A program made the translations under genes and the position numbers. Positions 43,507 to 51,710 of a DNA stretch of 64,000 nucleotides are shown piece after piece; the first letter of the stretch is position 1; each line of letters opens with the position of its first letter. The notes under the pieces are model-generated. The model searched no databases, was not told the DNA's origin, and was given only the letters and a program-made list of their open reading frames with translations. The stretch comes from Tenacibaculum pelagium (GTDB taxonomy: Bacteria > Bacteroidota > Bacteroidia > Flavobacteriales > Flavobacteriaceae). The DNA lies in the NCBI RefSeq assembly GCF_014062345.1, contig NZ_JACGLS010000001.1, forward strand, positions 124,001 through 188,000, in the 5' to 3' direction.

Positions 43507-44688
43507 CTAATTAATTTTTACACAATCAATAACAATTAATTCATTGTTCATATCTGTAGAAAAAAACAAATAAACATCTCCACCATCTTTTAACTTTGTT
43601 TCTTTTCTGATTTGAGCAACGGTTTTAGGGAAATTTCTTGTAGTAATATTTGCCTTTTTCGCGGTAATATGCTTTTTTAATTTCTTTTTATTGTAGGGAA
43701 ATACATTTTGAATTTTAAAAATTCTACCTGGAAAATCTTCTAATACTTCTTTTGAGGTATATAAATGAGAATGTTGATGAAGCTTATTTACTTTTAACTG
43801 ATGACTTACTTCAGAAAATCCACCAGATTTTAATATAGCAGCATTAGGTTCGTATAAGTAATTTTCAGGTAACGAGTAAGTTGAGTCAGCATCTAAACTT
43901 AATTTAAGATAAAAATATTGAATACTGTTTTTCAATATGTTAGATGTTTTTACCTCAATAACCCCTTTAAAACTTTGTTCGAGTAAAAAAAGCAACTCTT
44001 TTACTTCGTTATTTACCGATACTATATGAATTTCTTTGACAAATTTCAATTCATTTATAGTAGAAGTGATATCTAATATTGGAGAGTTTTTTATTAAAAG
44101 TGTATCTGATTTTTCAAACAAAAAATCAATATTTTCAGGAACATTAGGTAAACAATCTTTCAATAAAAAGACCTTTCCTTTTAAATCATTTCTTCTTGAA
44201 GGGTCAATATAAATACAATCGAATTTTTGAGTAGTTCTTTTTAAATATTCTAATCCGTCTTGTGCAATTGTTTTAATGTTATCTACTCCAAATTCTTGGT
44301 AGTTATAGTTGACTATTTCAGATAGTTTCTGATTAATTTCACAATGAATAACTTCATCAAAATGTTTTGAAAAAGCAAAACAATCAACACCAAAACCACC
44401 TGTTATATCAATAATTGATTTTCCTTCAATAATTTTAGACTTATAATTAGCAGTAATTTCAGACGAAGTTTGTTCAATACTTAGCTTAGGAGGATAGTAG
44501 ATATTACTACAATTAAACCAAGTTGGTAGCTTTTTTTGAGATTTTTGTTTAGCTATTATTTGGTTCGCTAACTCTTGTATAGTTACATTTTTAAAAGGAC
44601 TTCCTTTTAAAATTAACTCATTAATGTTTGCTTTTAAATTTTCGTTTATAAAAAGCTGAACATCTTTATGTAAAATATCTTTATTCAA
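43507..44688 (-). CDS. Class I SAM-dependent methyltransferase with THUMP-like C-terminal domain
   Basis: A 393-residue protein. The central methyltransferase domain has IDITGGFGVDCFAFS (motif I), HCEINQKLSEIV, and IYIDPSRR in place of the usual catalytic NPPY-type motif. The C-terminal 90 residues resemble the THUMP-like domain associated with RNA modification. A tRNA or rRNA target is plausible but unproven. It is the last gene of the minus-strand operon, two bases after the preceding gene. Confidence 0.8.
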   Translation of the reverse strand: MNKDILHKDVQLFINENLKANINELILKGSPFKNVTIQELANQIIAKQKSQKKLPTWFNCSNIYYPPKLSIEQTSSEITANYKSKIIEGKSIIDITGGFGVDCFAFSKHFDEVIHCEINQKLSEIVNYNYQEFGVDNIKTIAQDGLEYLKRTTQKFDCIYIDPSRRNDLKGKVFLLKDCLPNVPENIDFLFEKSDTLLIKNSPILDITSTINELKFVKEIHIVSVNNEVKELLFLLEQSFKGVIEVKTSNILKNSIQYFYLKLSLDADSTYSLPENYLYEPNAAILKSGGFSEVSHQLKVNKLHQHSHLYTSKEVLEDFPGRIFKIQNVFPYNKKKLKKHITAKKANITTRNFPKTVAQIRKETKLKDGGDVYLFFSTDMNNELIVIDCVKIN

Positions 44689-44690
44689 AA

Positions 44691-45377
44691 TTAATTATAA
44701 CCTTTTACATCACCCATATCTAAAGTACCGATAGGCAACTGATGTTTCGTTGGTAAAATTGCACCCGACTGGGTTGTTGCCCAATCATTCCAAGTGGCTT
44801 TCATACCTCCAGTAGGTATAATAGATACCCACATTTTGAATGAAGTAGGTTTTCCTGATTCGTCTAAGATCCATAAATATGAATCTCCAGGAGTCGAACC
44901 TCCACTAGTGTAAGTTATCATTAATGCTTTTTTATCATTATATGAAACAACTTTACGTTTAATTCCATCTTCAAAAACCTTATAAGGAGCAACTAACCAA
45001 AAACTATCATTGTTAAAATAATCAGTTGCTTTTTTTAGTATTTCTGGATTATCAACCAATTTAGCATCAACGAAAACTTTACTTTTTTCAGGTGATTTTG
45101 TGTCTAGAATAATTTTATTATTATCCCAAGATACATCCACTGTATTTTCTTGTTTATCCCATTTATAAAAATGTTTACCTCTAAATGACCATTCTAAAAA
45201 GCGAGTGTTTTTATACGCTTCATAATTCAATATATTTAACATTTTCGAAGCTAAAGCATCTGCCTCAATACCTTCTTCACCTTTAGGTAAACTTTCATTA
45301 CTAGTATAATATAAAACTCCTAGCCCTACTGTAACAAATAACAGTATTACTCCAATTATTTTAAAGACTTTTTTCAT
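44691..45377 (-). CDS. Membrane-anchored exported protein of unknown function
   Basis: A 228-residue protein with an uncleaved-looking N-terminal helix (residues 5-23) and a periplasmic part rich in tryptophan and tyrosine with alternating strands (LEWSFRGKHFYKWDK, SFWLVAPYKVF). The pattern vaguely recalls LolA-like beta folds, but I cannot assign a family. It lies two bases from both operon neighbours. Confidence 0.7.
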   Translation of the reverse strand: MKKVFKIIGVILLFVTVGLGVLYYTSNESLPKGEEGIEADALASKMLNILNYEAYKNTRFLEWSFRGKHFYKWDKQENTVDVSWDNNKIILDTKSPEKSKVFVDAKLVDNPEILKKATDYFNNDSFWLVAPYKVFEDGIKRKVVSYNDKKALMITYTSGGSTPGDSYLWILDESGKPTSFKMWVSIIPTGGMKATWNDWATTQSGAILPTKHQLPIGTLDMGDVKGYN

Positions 45378-45379
45378 GA

Positions 45380-46282
45380 TTAGGCAGTTATTAATTGTTT
45401 GATACCTTTAGCAAGTTCATCAGCAGCTTTTGGATAATTTCTAAACCATAATTCAGGTTCAATTAATTCTAATTCAGCAATCGCTAGTTTATTATCATTA
45501 TCCATAAAAACATCTACACGCGCATAAATAGGCAGTTCTTTACAAGCTTTTACAGCATTTTCAGCAAATTCTATTTCAGACTGAGTAGGAGAGTAGTCGT
45601 GTACCGTTCCTCCAAAATCATCTTGCACTCTAAAATCTCCGTGTTTTGCTATTTTTAAAACAGCGTGGGTATACTTACCGTTCATTACCATTAAAGATAT
45701 TTCTCCTTTATCAACGATGTTTTTTTGAAAGGGCTGTAGAATCATAGCTTCTTCTGAAATTAATTTAGAAAAAACTTCTTCATGCTCTACAATATTTTCT
45801 GGGTTAATCTTATATGTATGTCTTCCTCCACCAGAAATACATGGTTTTAATACAAACTCAGTTAACTTATACAGATTTGCTAATTCTTGTAAATTTCTTT
45901 TCTCAGCAAGTTCAACAAAATAAGATTCACAGATATGAACTCCGTTTTTTTGTAAATCTAACAAATAGTGTTTGTCAATATTCCAACGAATAATATTTTC
46001 AGAATTTAATAAAATTGTTTGTTGACTTACTTTATTTAACCAAACAGAAAATTCAGAAAAACGATCAAAATAATCCCAAGTAGTTCTGAATAAAATATAT
46101 TTAGTTGACGACCAATCAAAAGTTGCGTCATCCCAAGCAAGTCTCCCAACTTTTAAACCTTGTTTTTCTAAAGCAATTTTTACATAATTGTCTTCATCTA
46201 AAACATTTTGAATATAAATATCAATTTCTTTAGGATTAATATACCTAGGGTCGGTAAGAATAATTACATCATAAATTTTCAT
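45380..46282 (-). CDS. ATP-grasp domain protein
   Basis: A 300-residue ATP-grasp ligase-like protein resembling RimK and DcsG. EFVLKPCISGGGRHTYKI is the nucleotide-binding loop region, EAMILQPFQKNI and GEISLMVMNGKY follow, and RVDVFMDNDNKLAIAELELIEPELWF supplies the metal-binding acids. Such enzymes join a carboxylate to an amine or thiol with ATP. The substrate is unknown. It sits in the operon opposite a MocR regulator, 38 bases after the PPOX-like gene. Confidence 0.83.
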   Translation of the reverse strand: MKIYDVIILTDPRYINPKEIDIYIQNVLDEDNYVKIALEKQGLKVGRLAWDDATFDWSSTKYILFRTTWDYFDRFSEFSVWLNKVSQQTILLNSENIIRWNIDKHYLLDLQKNGVHICESYFVELAEKRNLQELANLYKLTEFVLKPCISGGGRHTYKINPENIVEHEEVFSKLISEEAMILQPFQKNIVDKGEISLMVMNGKYTHAVLKIAKHGDFRVQDDFGGTVHDYSPTQSEIEFAENAVKACKELPIYARVDVFMDNDNKLAIAELELIEPELWFRNYPKAADELAKGIKQLITA

Positions 46283-46320
46283 AGGCGAAATTTACGATAA
46301 TTTACGATGCAATAAAATGA

Positions 46321-46980
46321 TTATTTGTTTTGTTGATAATAGGCTAAAACATGTTCTGGTATTGAAACACCTTCTATTAATTTTTCATCAGAAACAGGAT
46401 ATTCTGCAACTTGTTTTATAGGAACAACACCAGCCCATATCGGCAAACTGTAATCTTCTGGTTCATCATTAACCCCTACATCTCTAATTTTTGCAGAAGC
46501 AGTTTCTATGGTAAACTCTACGACTAAAGTTCTATCTAATTCTTTTTGATGCATTGGGCGAAGTGAACCCCAATGATTAGGCATCATTTGATTAACAATC
46601 CACCCTAAAATTTGCGATTTATCGCTGTCTTTTTCTATCTTTTTTAAGCTTCCAAAAAGTGTAGCAGAACGATAGTTAACAGAGTGATGTAATCCAGATC
46701 GTGCTAAAACTAATCCGTCTAAATGCATTACGGTTATTGATGTTTCTTCACTTTTTAAAATAGATAGCAGCATTCTGTTTGCTGTAGAGCCGTGAATATA
46801 TATTTTATCATCTCTACGTGCATATGCCATCGGAATAGTAATTGGTTTACCGTCATATATGTAGCCTACATAACATAGAAAACCTGCATCTAAAATGGTA
46901 TTAATTTTTTCTACATCATAAATAGCTCTATTCTGACCTCGCTTTACACGATTCAGTTTAGTTTTTTCGTATTCTTTCAT
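46321..46980 (-). CDS. Pyridoxamine-phosphate-oxidase-like FMN-binding protein
   Basis: A 219-residue split-barrel flavoprotein of the PNPOx-like/NimA group. GFLCYVGYIYDGKPITIPMA, IYIHGSTANRML and VMHLDGLVLARSGLHHSVNYRS match the FMN-binding split barrel. These proteins reduce small molecules or act as FMN carriers; PNPOx proper is not implied. It lies two bases after the GNAT gene. Confidence 0.85.
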   Translation of the reverse strand: MKEYEKTKLNRVKRGQNRAIYDVEKINTILDAGFLCYVGYIYDGKPITIPMAYARRDDKIYIHGSTANRMLLSILKSEETSITVMHLDGLVLARSGLHHSVNYRSATLFGSLKKIEKDSDKSQILGWIVNQMMPNHWGSLRPMHQKELDRTLVVEFTIETASAKIRDVGVNDEPEDYSLPIWAGVVPIKQVAEYPVSDEKLIEGVSIPEHVLAYYQQNK

Positions 46981-46982
46981 AA

Positions 46983-47498
46983 TTATATTTTTTTAGAGAA
47001 AACGATATTATCGTACCCTTTACCATTTACTAAAAAGCTTAATTCACCTACATTTTTAAATTCATTTTTTTCGTAAAATCGAATCGCTCTATTATTCTTA
47101 ACATAAACTGAAAGCCACATCGTGTCAAATTGCAATTTCTTTGCTTTTTGCTCAGTGAAATCTAAAAAATGCTTCCCTAATTTCATCTGTAAAAAATCAG
47201 CAAGAATATAAATTCTTTCTAATCGACAACTGTTTTTTGACTCCACATTTTCGTGAGTGGCTTTTAATACAAGTTTTACGTAGCCAACAGGCAATTCATC
47301 TACATAGAGAATAAGAAATAAATTATTATTGTTTTTAATATCCTCTCTAGTTTTTACTACTGAAAAAGATTTAGTCAAGTATTTTAACAAATCTGTTTTA
47401 TCTTCAATAAAATTCCCATGAGATTCTACATAAGTAACACGCCCTAGCAACGCTAAAATCTCAGCGTCAGATTCTTTTGCTTTTTTTATTTCAATCAT
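46983..47498 (-). CDS. GNAT-family N-acetyltransferase
   Basis: A 171-residue acetyltransferase. RLERIYILADFLQMKLGKHFLDF is the acetyl-CoA pyrophosphate region (motif A, R/Q-x-x-G/A type), followed by LSVYVKNNRAIRFYEKNEFK. The substrate is unknown; PaiA-like polyamine acetyltransferases look similar. It overlaps the DUF1272 gene by 4 bases. Confidence 0.87.
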   Translation of the reverse strand: MIEIKKAKESDAEILALLGRVTYVESHGNFIEDKTDLLKYLTKSFSVVKTREDIKNNNNLFLILYVDELPVGYVKLVLKATHENVESKNSCRLERIYILADFLQMKLGKHFLDFTEQKAKKLQFDTMWLSVYVKNNRAIRFYEKNEFKNVGELSFLVNGKGYDNIVFSKKI

Positions 47499-47785
47499 CT
47501 TTTTTCCGGTGAAATATTTTTAAATTTTTCTGAATTTATTTTAGTCTTATCCAAATCTTTTGGTTTAAAAACTTTATCTGTAGATGCTGGATATTTCTCA
47601 ATCATTTTTGAAGGTCGGATCGGTCTATTCACAAAATTACCTGAACAACTTGGGCACACATTCTCAAATATTTCTAAAGCACAAGTTTTACAATAAGTGC
47701 ACTCAAAAGAACAAATCATTGCTTCTGTTGATGTGTTGGGTAAATCTTTACCACAATGCTCGCAGTTTGGTCTAATATCTAACAT
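47495..47785 (-). CDS. DUF1272 zinc-binding protein
   Basis: A 96-residue protein with cysteines 8, 11, 25, 29, 32, 35, 44 and 47 arranged as CxxC pairs, typical of DUF1272 and suggestive of two zinc sites. The C-terminal third is lysine-rich. Function unknown. It overlaps the DinB gene by one base and the GNAT gene by four, so all three are translated in sequence. Confidence 0.88.
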   Translation of the reverse strand: MLDIRPNCEHCGKDLPNTSTEAMICSFECTYCKTCALEIFENVCPSCSGNFVNRPIRPSKMIEKYPASTDKVFKPKDLDKTKINSEKFKNISPEKR

Positions 47786-48303
47786 TATAAATAGCGTTCT
47801 TTAATAACTTCTATATGCCAAACACTATGACCTAATAAAATAAAAGCACAAGCTCTTGCAGAAACTGGTGAATTACTTGCTGCTCCCATGTTACTTAAAT
47901 TTTCTTCAGAAATACTATTGATGAGATTTATAGAGTTTAAACGAGTTACAGTAAATTCATGAAGTAAAGCTTCGATAGTTTTTTCATTAGCTCCTGAAGG
48001 TTCTATATAAACATCTTGATCAAATCCTATTAAAGGAGTTGTGTCTTTTCTTGCAATTCGAAAAAAACGGTACATAAATATTCGCTCTGTATCAATAATA
48101 TGTTGTAAAACTTCTTTAATACTCCATTTTTCTGGCTGATATTTATATTCTAATTTTTCATTTGGAATTGAAGAAAAGAAATCAATTACCATTTTTTTGT
48201 CATCTTCAAAACCAGTTGCTAATTCTGTATTATCAGATACTTTATTAATATATCTTTTATAGTACTCGTTGTATTCTGTTGATTTTAAATCTTGTTTAAT
48301 CAT
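47785..48303 (-). CDS. DinB-family metal-binding protein
   Basis: A 172-residue four-helix-bundle protein of the DinB/YfiT superfamily. The metal-binding histidines are in EVLQHIIDTERIF and ILLGHSVWHIEVI. Members act as thiol-dependent transferases or have unknown enzymatic roles. It is the first gene of the operon divergent from the MocR-type regulator. Confidence 0.88.
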   Translation of the reverse strand: MIKQDLKSTEYNEYYKRYINKVSDNTELATGFEDDKKMVIDFFSSIPNEKLEYKYQPEKWSIKEVLQHIIDTERIFMYRFFRIARKDTTPLIGFDQDVYIEPSGANEKTIEALLHEFTVTRLNSINLINSISEENLSNMGAASNSPVSARACAFILLGHSVWHIEVIKERYL

Positions 48304-48323
48304 TCTTTAGTTGTTTTGTTATC

Positions 48324-48331
48324 CAAAAATA
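48324..48331 (-). promoter_or_regulatory. Promoter -7 element of the DinB operon
   Basis: Minus-strand TATTTTTG, 20 bases before the DinB start. A TTG 16 bases upstream (48348-48350 complement) is the likely -33 element and lies inside the MocR-type operator. Confidence 0.6.
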
Positions 48332-48340
48332 CTACTTTTA

Positions 48341-48384
48341 TGGACTACAATATTCGTCCAGAATAAAAATAATAAATAGTCCAG
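48341..48384. promoter_or_regulatory. Probable MocR/PdxR operator
   Basis: TGGAC at 48341-48345 and GTCCA at 48356-48360 form an inverted repeat; GTCCAG recurs as a direct repeat at 48356-48361 and 48379-48384, 23 bases apart and touching the start codon of the regulator. An inverted repeat plus a direct half-site about two helical turns away is how PdxR-type MocR regulators bind. It covers the -33 region of the DinB operon. Confidence 0.65.
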
Positions 48385-49863
48385 ATGTTTCCGTATAAAA
48401 CCAGCTTAATATTAAATAGAAAAAGTAAAGAACCTTTGTATTTACAACTATCTAATCAATTTATTAATTTAATTAAAGAAGGGAAGTTGACTTCTGGAAC
48501 TAAATTAATTGGCTCAAGAAGTTTAGCAGAATTACTAAATATACACAGAAAAACGGTGGTTTCGTGTTATGAGGAATTGAGTTTACAAGGTTGGGTAGAA
48601 AGCATTTCTAAAAAAGGAACTTTTGTACATAACAACTTGCCCTTATTAGATCAGTCTAAATTGATAGAAGCTCAATCAAAGAATGAGAAAAACAAATCAG
48701 GATTTACATTTTATGCTAATGAAATTTTTCCTCATAAAGTAAGTGTAAAAAAAGAAAACACAATCTACATAAATGACGGAACATCAGATGGAAGATTGAT
48801 TCCTACTGAAGAAATTGCAAGAACATACCGAAGAATTGCATCTAAAAAGAACATCTATAAAGAAATGGGCTATGGCTCTACTTTTGGTAATGATAAATTA
48901 CGATTAACTTTAGTAGAATACTTAAACACTACTAGAGGTTTACAAATTACAAAAGATAATATTCTAATAACTCGAGGAAGTCAAATGGGAATCTGGTTAT
49001 CTTCTCAGTTATTACTAAAAAGTAAAGATGTAATTGTTGTAGGTGAAACTAACTACGCTTCTGCAGATTATAATTTTTTAGATCAAAAAGCTACTTTAAA
49101 AAGAGTTGCTGTAGATGAGAATGGGCTTGTAATAGATCAGATTGAAGAGCTCTGTAAAAAACAACAGATAAAAGCTGTTTACGTTACTTCACACCATCAT
49201 CACCCAACAACAGTAACCTTATCAGCCGAACGAAGAATTCATTTATTAAACTTAGCTAAAGAGTATAATTTTGCGATTATTGAGGATGATTATGATTACG
49301 ACTTTAATTACAATCATGCACCTATTTTGCCGTTAGCAAGTCATGATAATAACGGAAATGTTATTTACATTGGTTCTATTTGTAAAACTGTGGCACCAGT
49401 TTTTAGAATCGGTTATTTAATAGCTTCTAAAGAGTTTGTAAATGAAGCAGCAAAACTCCGTGGATTTGTAGATAGACAAGGAGATGCACTTTTAGAATTA
49501 ACGTTTGCTGATTTTATTAAATCTGGTGATTTAGATCGTCATATAAGAAAGGTGATGAAAATTTATAAGCAACGTAGAGATTTATTTTGTCAATTATTAA
49601 AAGACAAATTAAGTAATTATTTTGAGTTTAAAATCCCAAAAGGAGGAATGGCTGTTTGGGTAAAACTAAATAAGAAATACTCTTGGAAACAAGTAGAAAT
49701 TGAAGCAAGAAAGCATCAATTGGAAATAGGCGAGTGGCAACGCTATGATTTAGCAAACACAAAACATAATGCAATAAGAATTGGGTTTGCCTCTTACAAT
49801 GAAGAAGAAATTCATAAACTGATTTCTGCTTTAAAAATAACAATGATTGCTATTACAAACTAG
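48385..49863 (+). CDS. MocR/PdxR-type GntR regulator with aminotransferase domain
   Basis: A 492-residue regulator. Residues about 10-80 are a GntR winged helix (LYLQLSNQFINLIKEGKL, LIGSRSLAELLNIHRKTVVSCYEEL in parts), then a linker and a fold type I aminotransferase-like effector domain (about 120-485). The PLP lysine is Lys334 in YIGSICKTVAPVFRIGYL. PLP or a PLP-amino-acid adduct is the usual effector. It probably represses itself and controls the divergent DinB operon. Its 3' end overlaps prmC by 11 bases. Confidence 0.9.
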   Translation: MFPYKTSLILNRKSKEPLYLQLSNQFINLIKEGKLTSGTKLIGSRSLAELLNIHRKTVVSCYEELSLQGWVESISKKGTFVHNNLPLLDQSKLIEAQSKNEKNKSGFTFYANEIFPHKVSVKKENTIYINDGTSDGRLIPTEEIARTYRRIASKKNIYKEMGYGSTFGNDKLRLTLVEYLNTTRGLQITKDNILITRGSQMGIWLSSQLLLKSKDVIVVGETNYASADYNFLDQKATLKRVAVDENGLVIDQIEELCKKQQIKAVYVTSHHHHPTTVTLSAERRIHLLNLAKEYNFAIIEDDYDYDFNYNHAPILPLASHDNNGNVIYIGSICKTVAPVFRIGYLIASKEFVNEAAKLRGFVDRQGDALLELTFADFIKSGDLDRHIRKVMKIYKQRRDLFCQLLKDKLSNYFEFKIPKGGMAVWVKLNKKYSWKQVEIEARKHQLEIGEWQRYDLANTKHNAIRIGFASYNEEEIHKLISALKITMIAITN

Positions 49864-50695
49864 CTTTAATCATTCTATCATTACCAAATAAATCTTTACG
49901 AAGTTCTATGTTTTTAAAGCCCTTTTCTTTTAGCATATCAACGGTTTCTTTTCCTAAATATTGATTGATTTCAAAAAACAATAATCCCTTTTTAGTAAGC
50001 GATTTTTTAGCTAAATCAGCGATCTTATTATAAAAAATCAACGGATTGTCATCTTCTACAAACAATGCTAAATGAGGTTCATTTTCTAAAACATTGTTTT
50101 TTATCTCTATTTTCTCAAGGTTTCTTACATAGGGTGGATTTGAAACAATAATATCGTATTCTTTAAGCTCATCAGTTTTTAGAATATCCTTTTTAATAAA
50201 ATCAACCGAAACATTATTTAAAGTAGCATTCTTATTTGCAATTTTTAAAGCTTCTTCAGAAACATCAATTGCACTAACCGTTGCTTCAGGTAAATATTCT
50301 GCAAGTGTAATAGGTATGCATCCCGTACCGGTACCAATATCTAAAATAGTAACATTTGAATCCTTATCAGCCTCAGATAAAATCCATTCTACTAACTCTT
50401 CAGTTTCTGGTCTAGGTATTAGAGTATTGGTATTAACTTTAAAAGGTAATCCATAAAACTCAGTATAACCTAAAATATACTGTATAGGTTCTTCATTTTT
50501 TAATCGAATAATAGCTTCATGAAATAATTCTTTCTTTTCTTTAGTAATTTCAAAACCTGGTTTCATTGTTAAATCAATTCGTTGAAAACCTAAATATTCT
50601 TCGATTAAAAAAAAGAAAAAAGTATCTATTTCTGTTTGAGGATATAAACCCTCAAGCTCTTTATTAAAAAAAGTTCTAATATTCTTAAGTCTCAT
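49853..50695 (-). CDS. prmC: Release factor glutamine methyltransferase
   Basis: A 280-residue enzyme that methylates the glutamine of the GGQ motif in release factors RF1 and RF2. The SAM site DIGTGTGCIPITLA is at 119-132 and the catalytic NPPY at 186-189 (SNPPYVRN). The N-terminal helical domain binds the release factor. It follows the GNAT gene after one base on the same strand. Confidence 0.94.
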   Translation of the reverse strand: MRLKNIRTFFNKELEGLYPQTEIDTFFFFLIEEYLGFQRIDLTMKPGFEITKEKKELFHEAIIRLKNEEPIQYILGYTEFYGLPFKVNTNTLIPRPETEELVEWILSEADKDSNVTILDIGTGTGCIPITLAEYLPEATVSAIDVSEEALKIANKNATLNNVSVDFIKKDILKTDELKEYDIIVSNPPYVRNLEKIEIKNNVLENEPHLALFVEDDNPLIFYNKIADLAKKSLTKKGLLFFEINQYLGKETVDMLKEKGFKNIELRKDLFGNDRMIKASL

Positions 50696-50696
50696 T

Positions 50697-51188
50697 TTAT
50701 AATTCTTTTAGCATCCATACACTACAAGAATAATGCCCTGTATTTCCCAAAGGCTTTTCTAAACTTACAAATCCGTTTTTTCTATATAAAACTCTAGCTG
50801 CTTCCATATAAGGCATAGTTTCTAAGTAACATTGCTCAAAACCTTTTGATTTAGCATTAGATAAGCAATGGTTTATTAATTTACTTCCTAATCCTTTTCC
50901 TCTCGCAATAGGCAAAAAATACATTTTCTGTAGTTCACAAACATTTCCTTCAAAATTATCAAGAGAAGCAAAACCTGCGCCTCCAATAATTTTATCATCT
51001 TGCTCTATTACAAAGTAAGAAGATTTCTCTTTTTGATATGTTTCAAACATTTCATCAGTAGCCTTATCTTCATAAGCTGTTCCTGTTTTTGGAGCTCCAA
51101 ACTCAATTAAAACATCACGAATGACTTGTGCTATTTGTGCGTTATCTTCAGGTTTAATTTCTCTTATAATAAAATCAGAAGTAATCAT
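50697..51188 (-). CDS. GNAT-family N-acetyltransferase
   Basis: A 163-residue acetyltransferase. LQKMYFLPIARGKGLGSKLI is the acetyl-CoA-binding motif A in its canonical RGKGLGS form, and YLETMPYMEAARVLYRKNGF follows. The ATG at 51188 is preferred over one at 51269 because the latter adds a hydrophobic stretch that crosses the divergent promoter. Substrate unknown. It precedes prmC by one base. Confidence 0.88.
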   Translation of the reverse strand: MITSDFIIREIKPEDNAQIAQVIRDVLIEFGAPKTGTAYEDKATDEMFETYQKEKSSYFVIEQDDKIIGGAGFASLDNFEGNVCELQKMYFLPIARGKGLGSKLINHCLSNAKSKGFEQCYLETMPYMEAARVLYRKNGFVSLEKPLGNTGHYSCSVWMLKEL

Positions 51189-51197
51189 AGGAATATA

Positions 51198-51220
51198 GTA
51201 CTTTTGCAAGAGCAAAGTAC
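51198..51220. promoter_or_regulatory. Divergent promoters with a dyad
   Basis: Plus strand TACTTTTG (51199-51206) serves the LEA-type gene; minus strand TACTTTG (51213-51219) serves the GNAT gene. Together they make the inverted repeat GTACTTTTGC / GCAAAGTAC. Confidence 0.5.
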
Positions 51221-51241
51221 CAAAAAAAAACACGAATACAC

Positions 51242-51706
51242 ATGAAGAAATTTGTTTATTTTTTAGCATTAATCGTATTAATTATTAGTTGTTCTATAAA
51301 AGAGAAACCTGTTTTCTTAAAGGTAGATGACATTAAAATAATTTCTTTTGTTTCTGATACTGTTAGAATTGGTGCAAATGCTTTCTTTAAAAACCCAAAT
51401 GATATTGGAGGCAAGATTTCAACTGATGAAATTAAAGTTATCATAAACGGAGTTGAAGTAGCGCAAGTTTCATCTGATGAATTTAAAGTTCCAGCTCGTG
51501 AAGATTTCACAATTCCCTTAAAAGTAGTTATTCCTGCTAAAAAAGTATTTGATAACAATAAAAACGGAATTTTAGGAGGTATACTAACATCATTATTAAA
51601 TCAAAGTTTAAAAGTGCAGTTTAAAGGTGATTTAAACTATAAAGTTTTTGGTATTTCTCATACGTATCCAATAGACAAAACTGAGGACGTTAAAATAAAG
51701 CTATAA
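51242..51706 (+). CDS. LEA type 2 family lipoprotein
   Basis: A 154-residue lipoprotein; the signal peptide ends LIISC, so Cys17 would be lipidated. The mature part is an LEA_2/WHy-like beta domain (VRIGANAFFKNPNDIGGKIS, then IPLKVVIPAKKVF), related to plant LEA14 desiccation proteins. In Bacteroidota it is a conserved envelope protein of unknown role. It is followed after 4 bases by ribD. Confidence 0.86.
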   Translation: MKKFVYFLALIVLIISCSIKEKPVFLKVDDIKIISFVSDTVRIGANAFFKNPNDIGGKISTDEIKVIINGVEVAQVSSDEFKVPAREDFTIPLKVVIPAKKVFDNNKNGILGGILTSLLNQSLKVQFKGDLNYKVFGISHTYPIDKTEDVKIKL

Positions 51707-51710
51707 TTTT

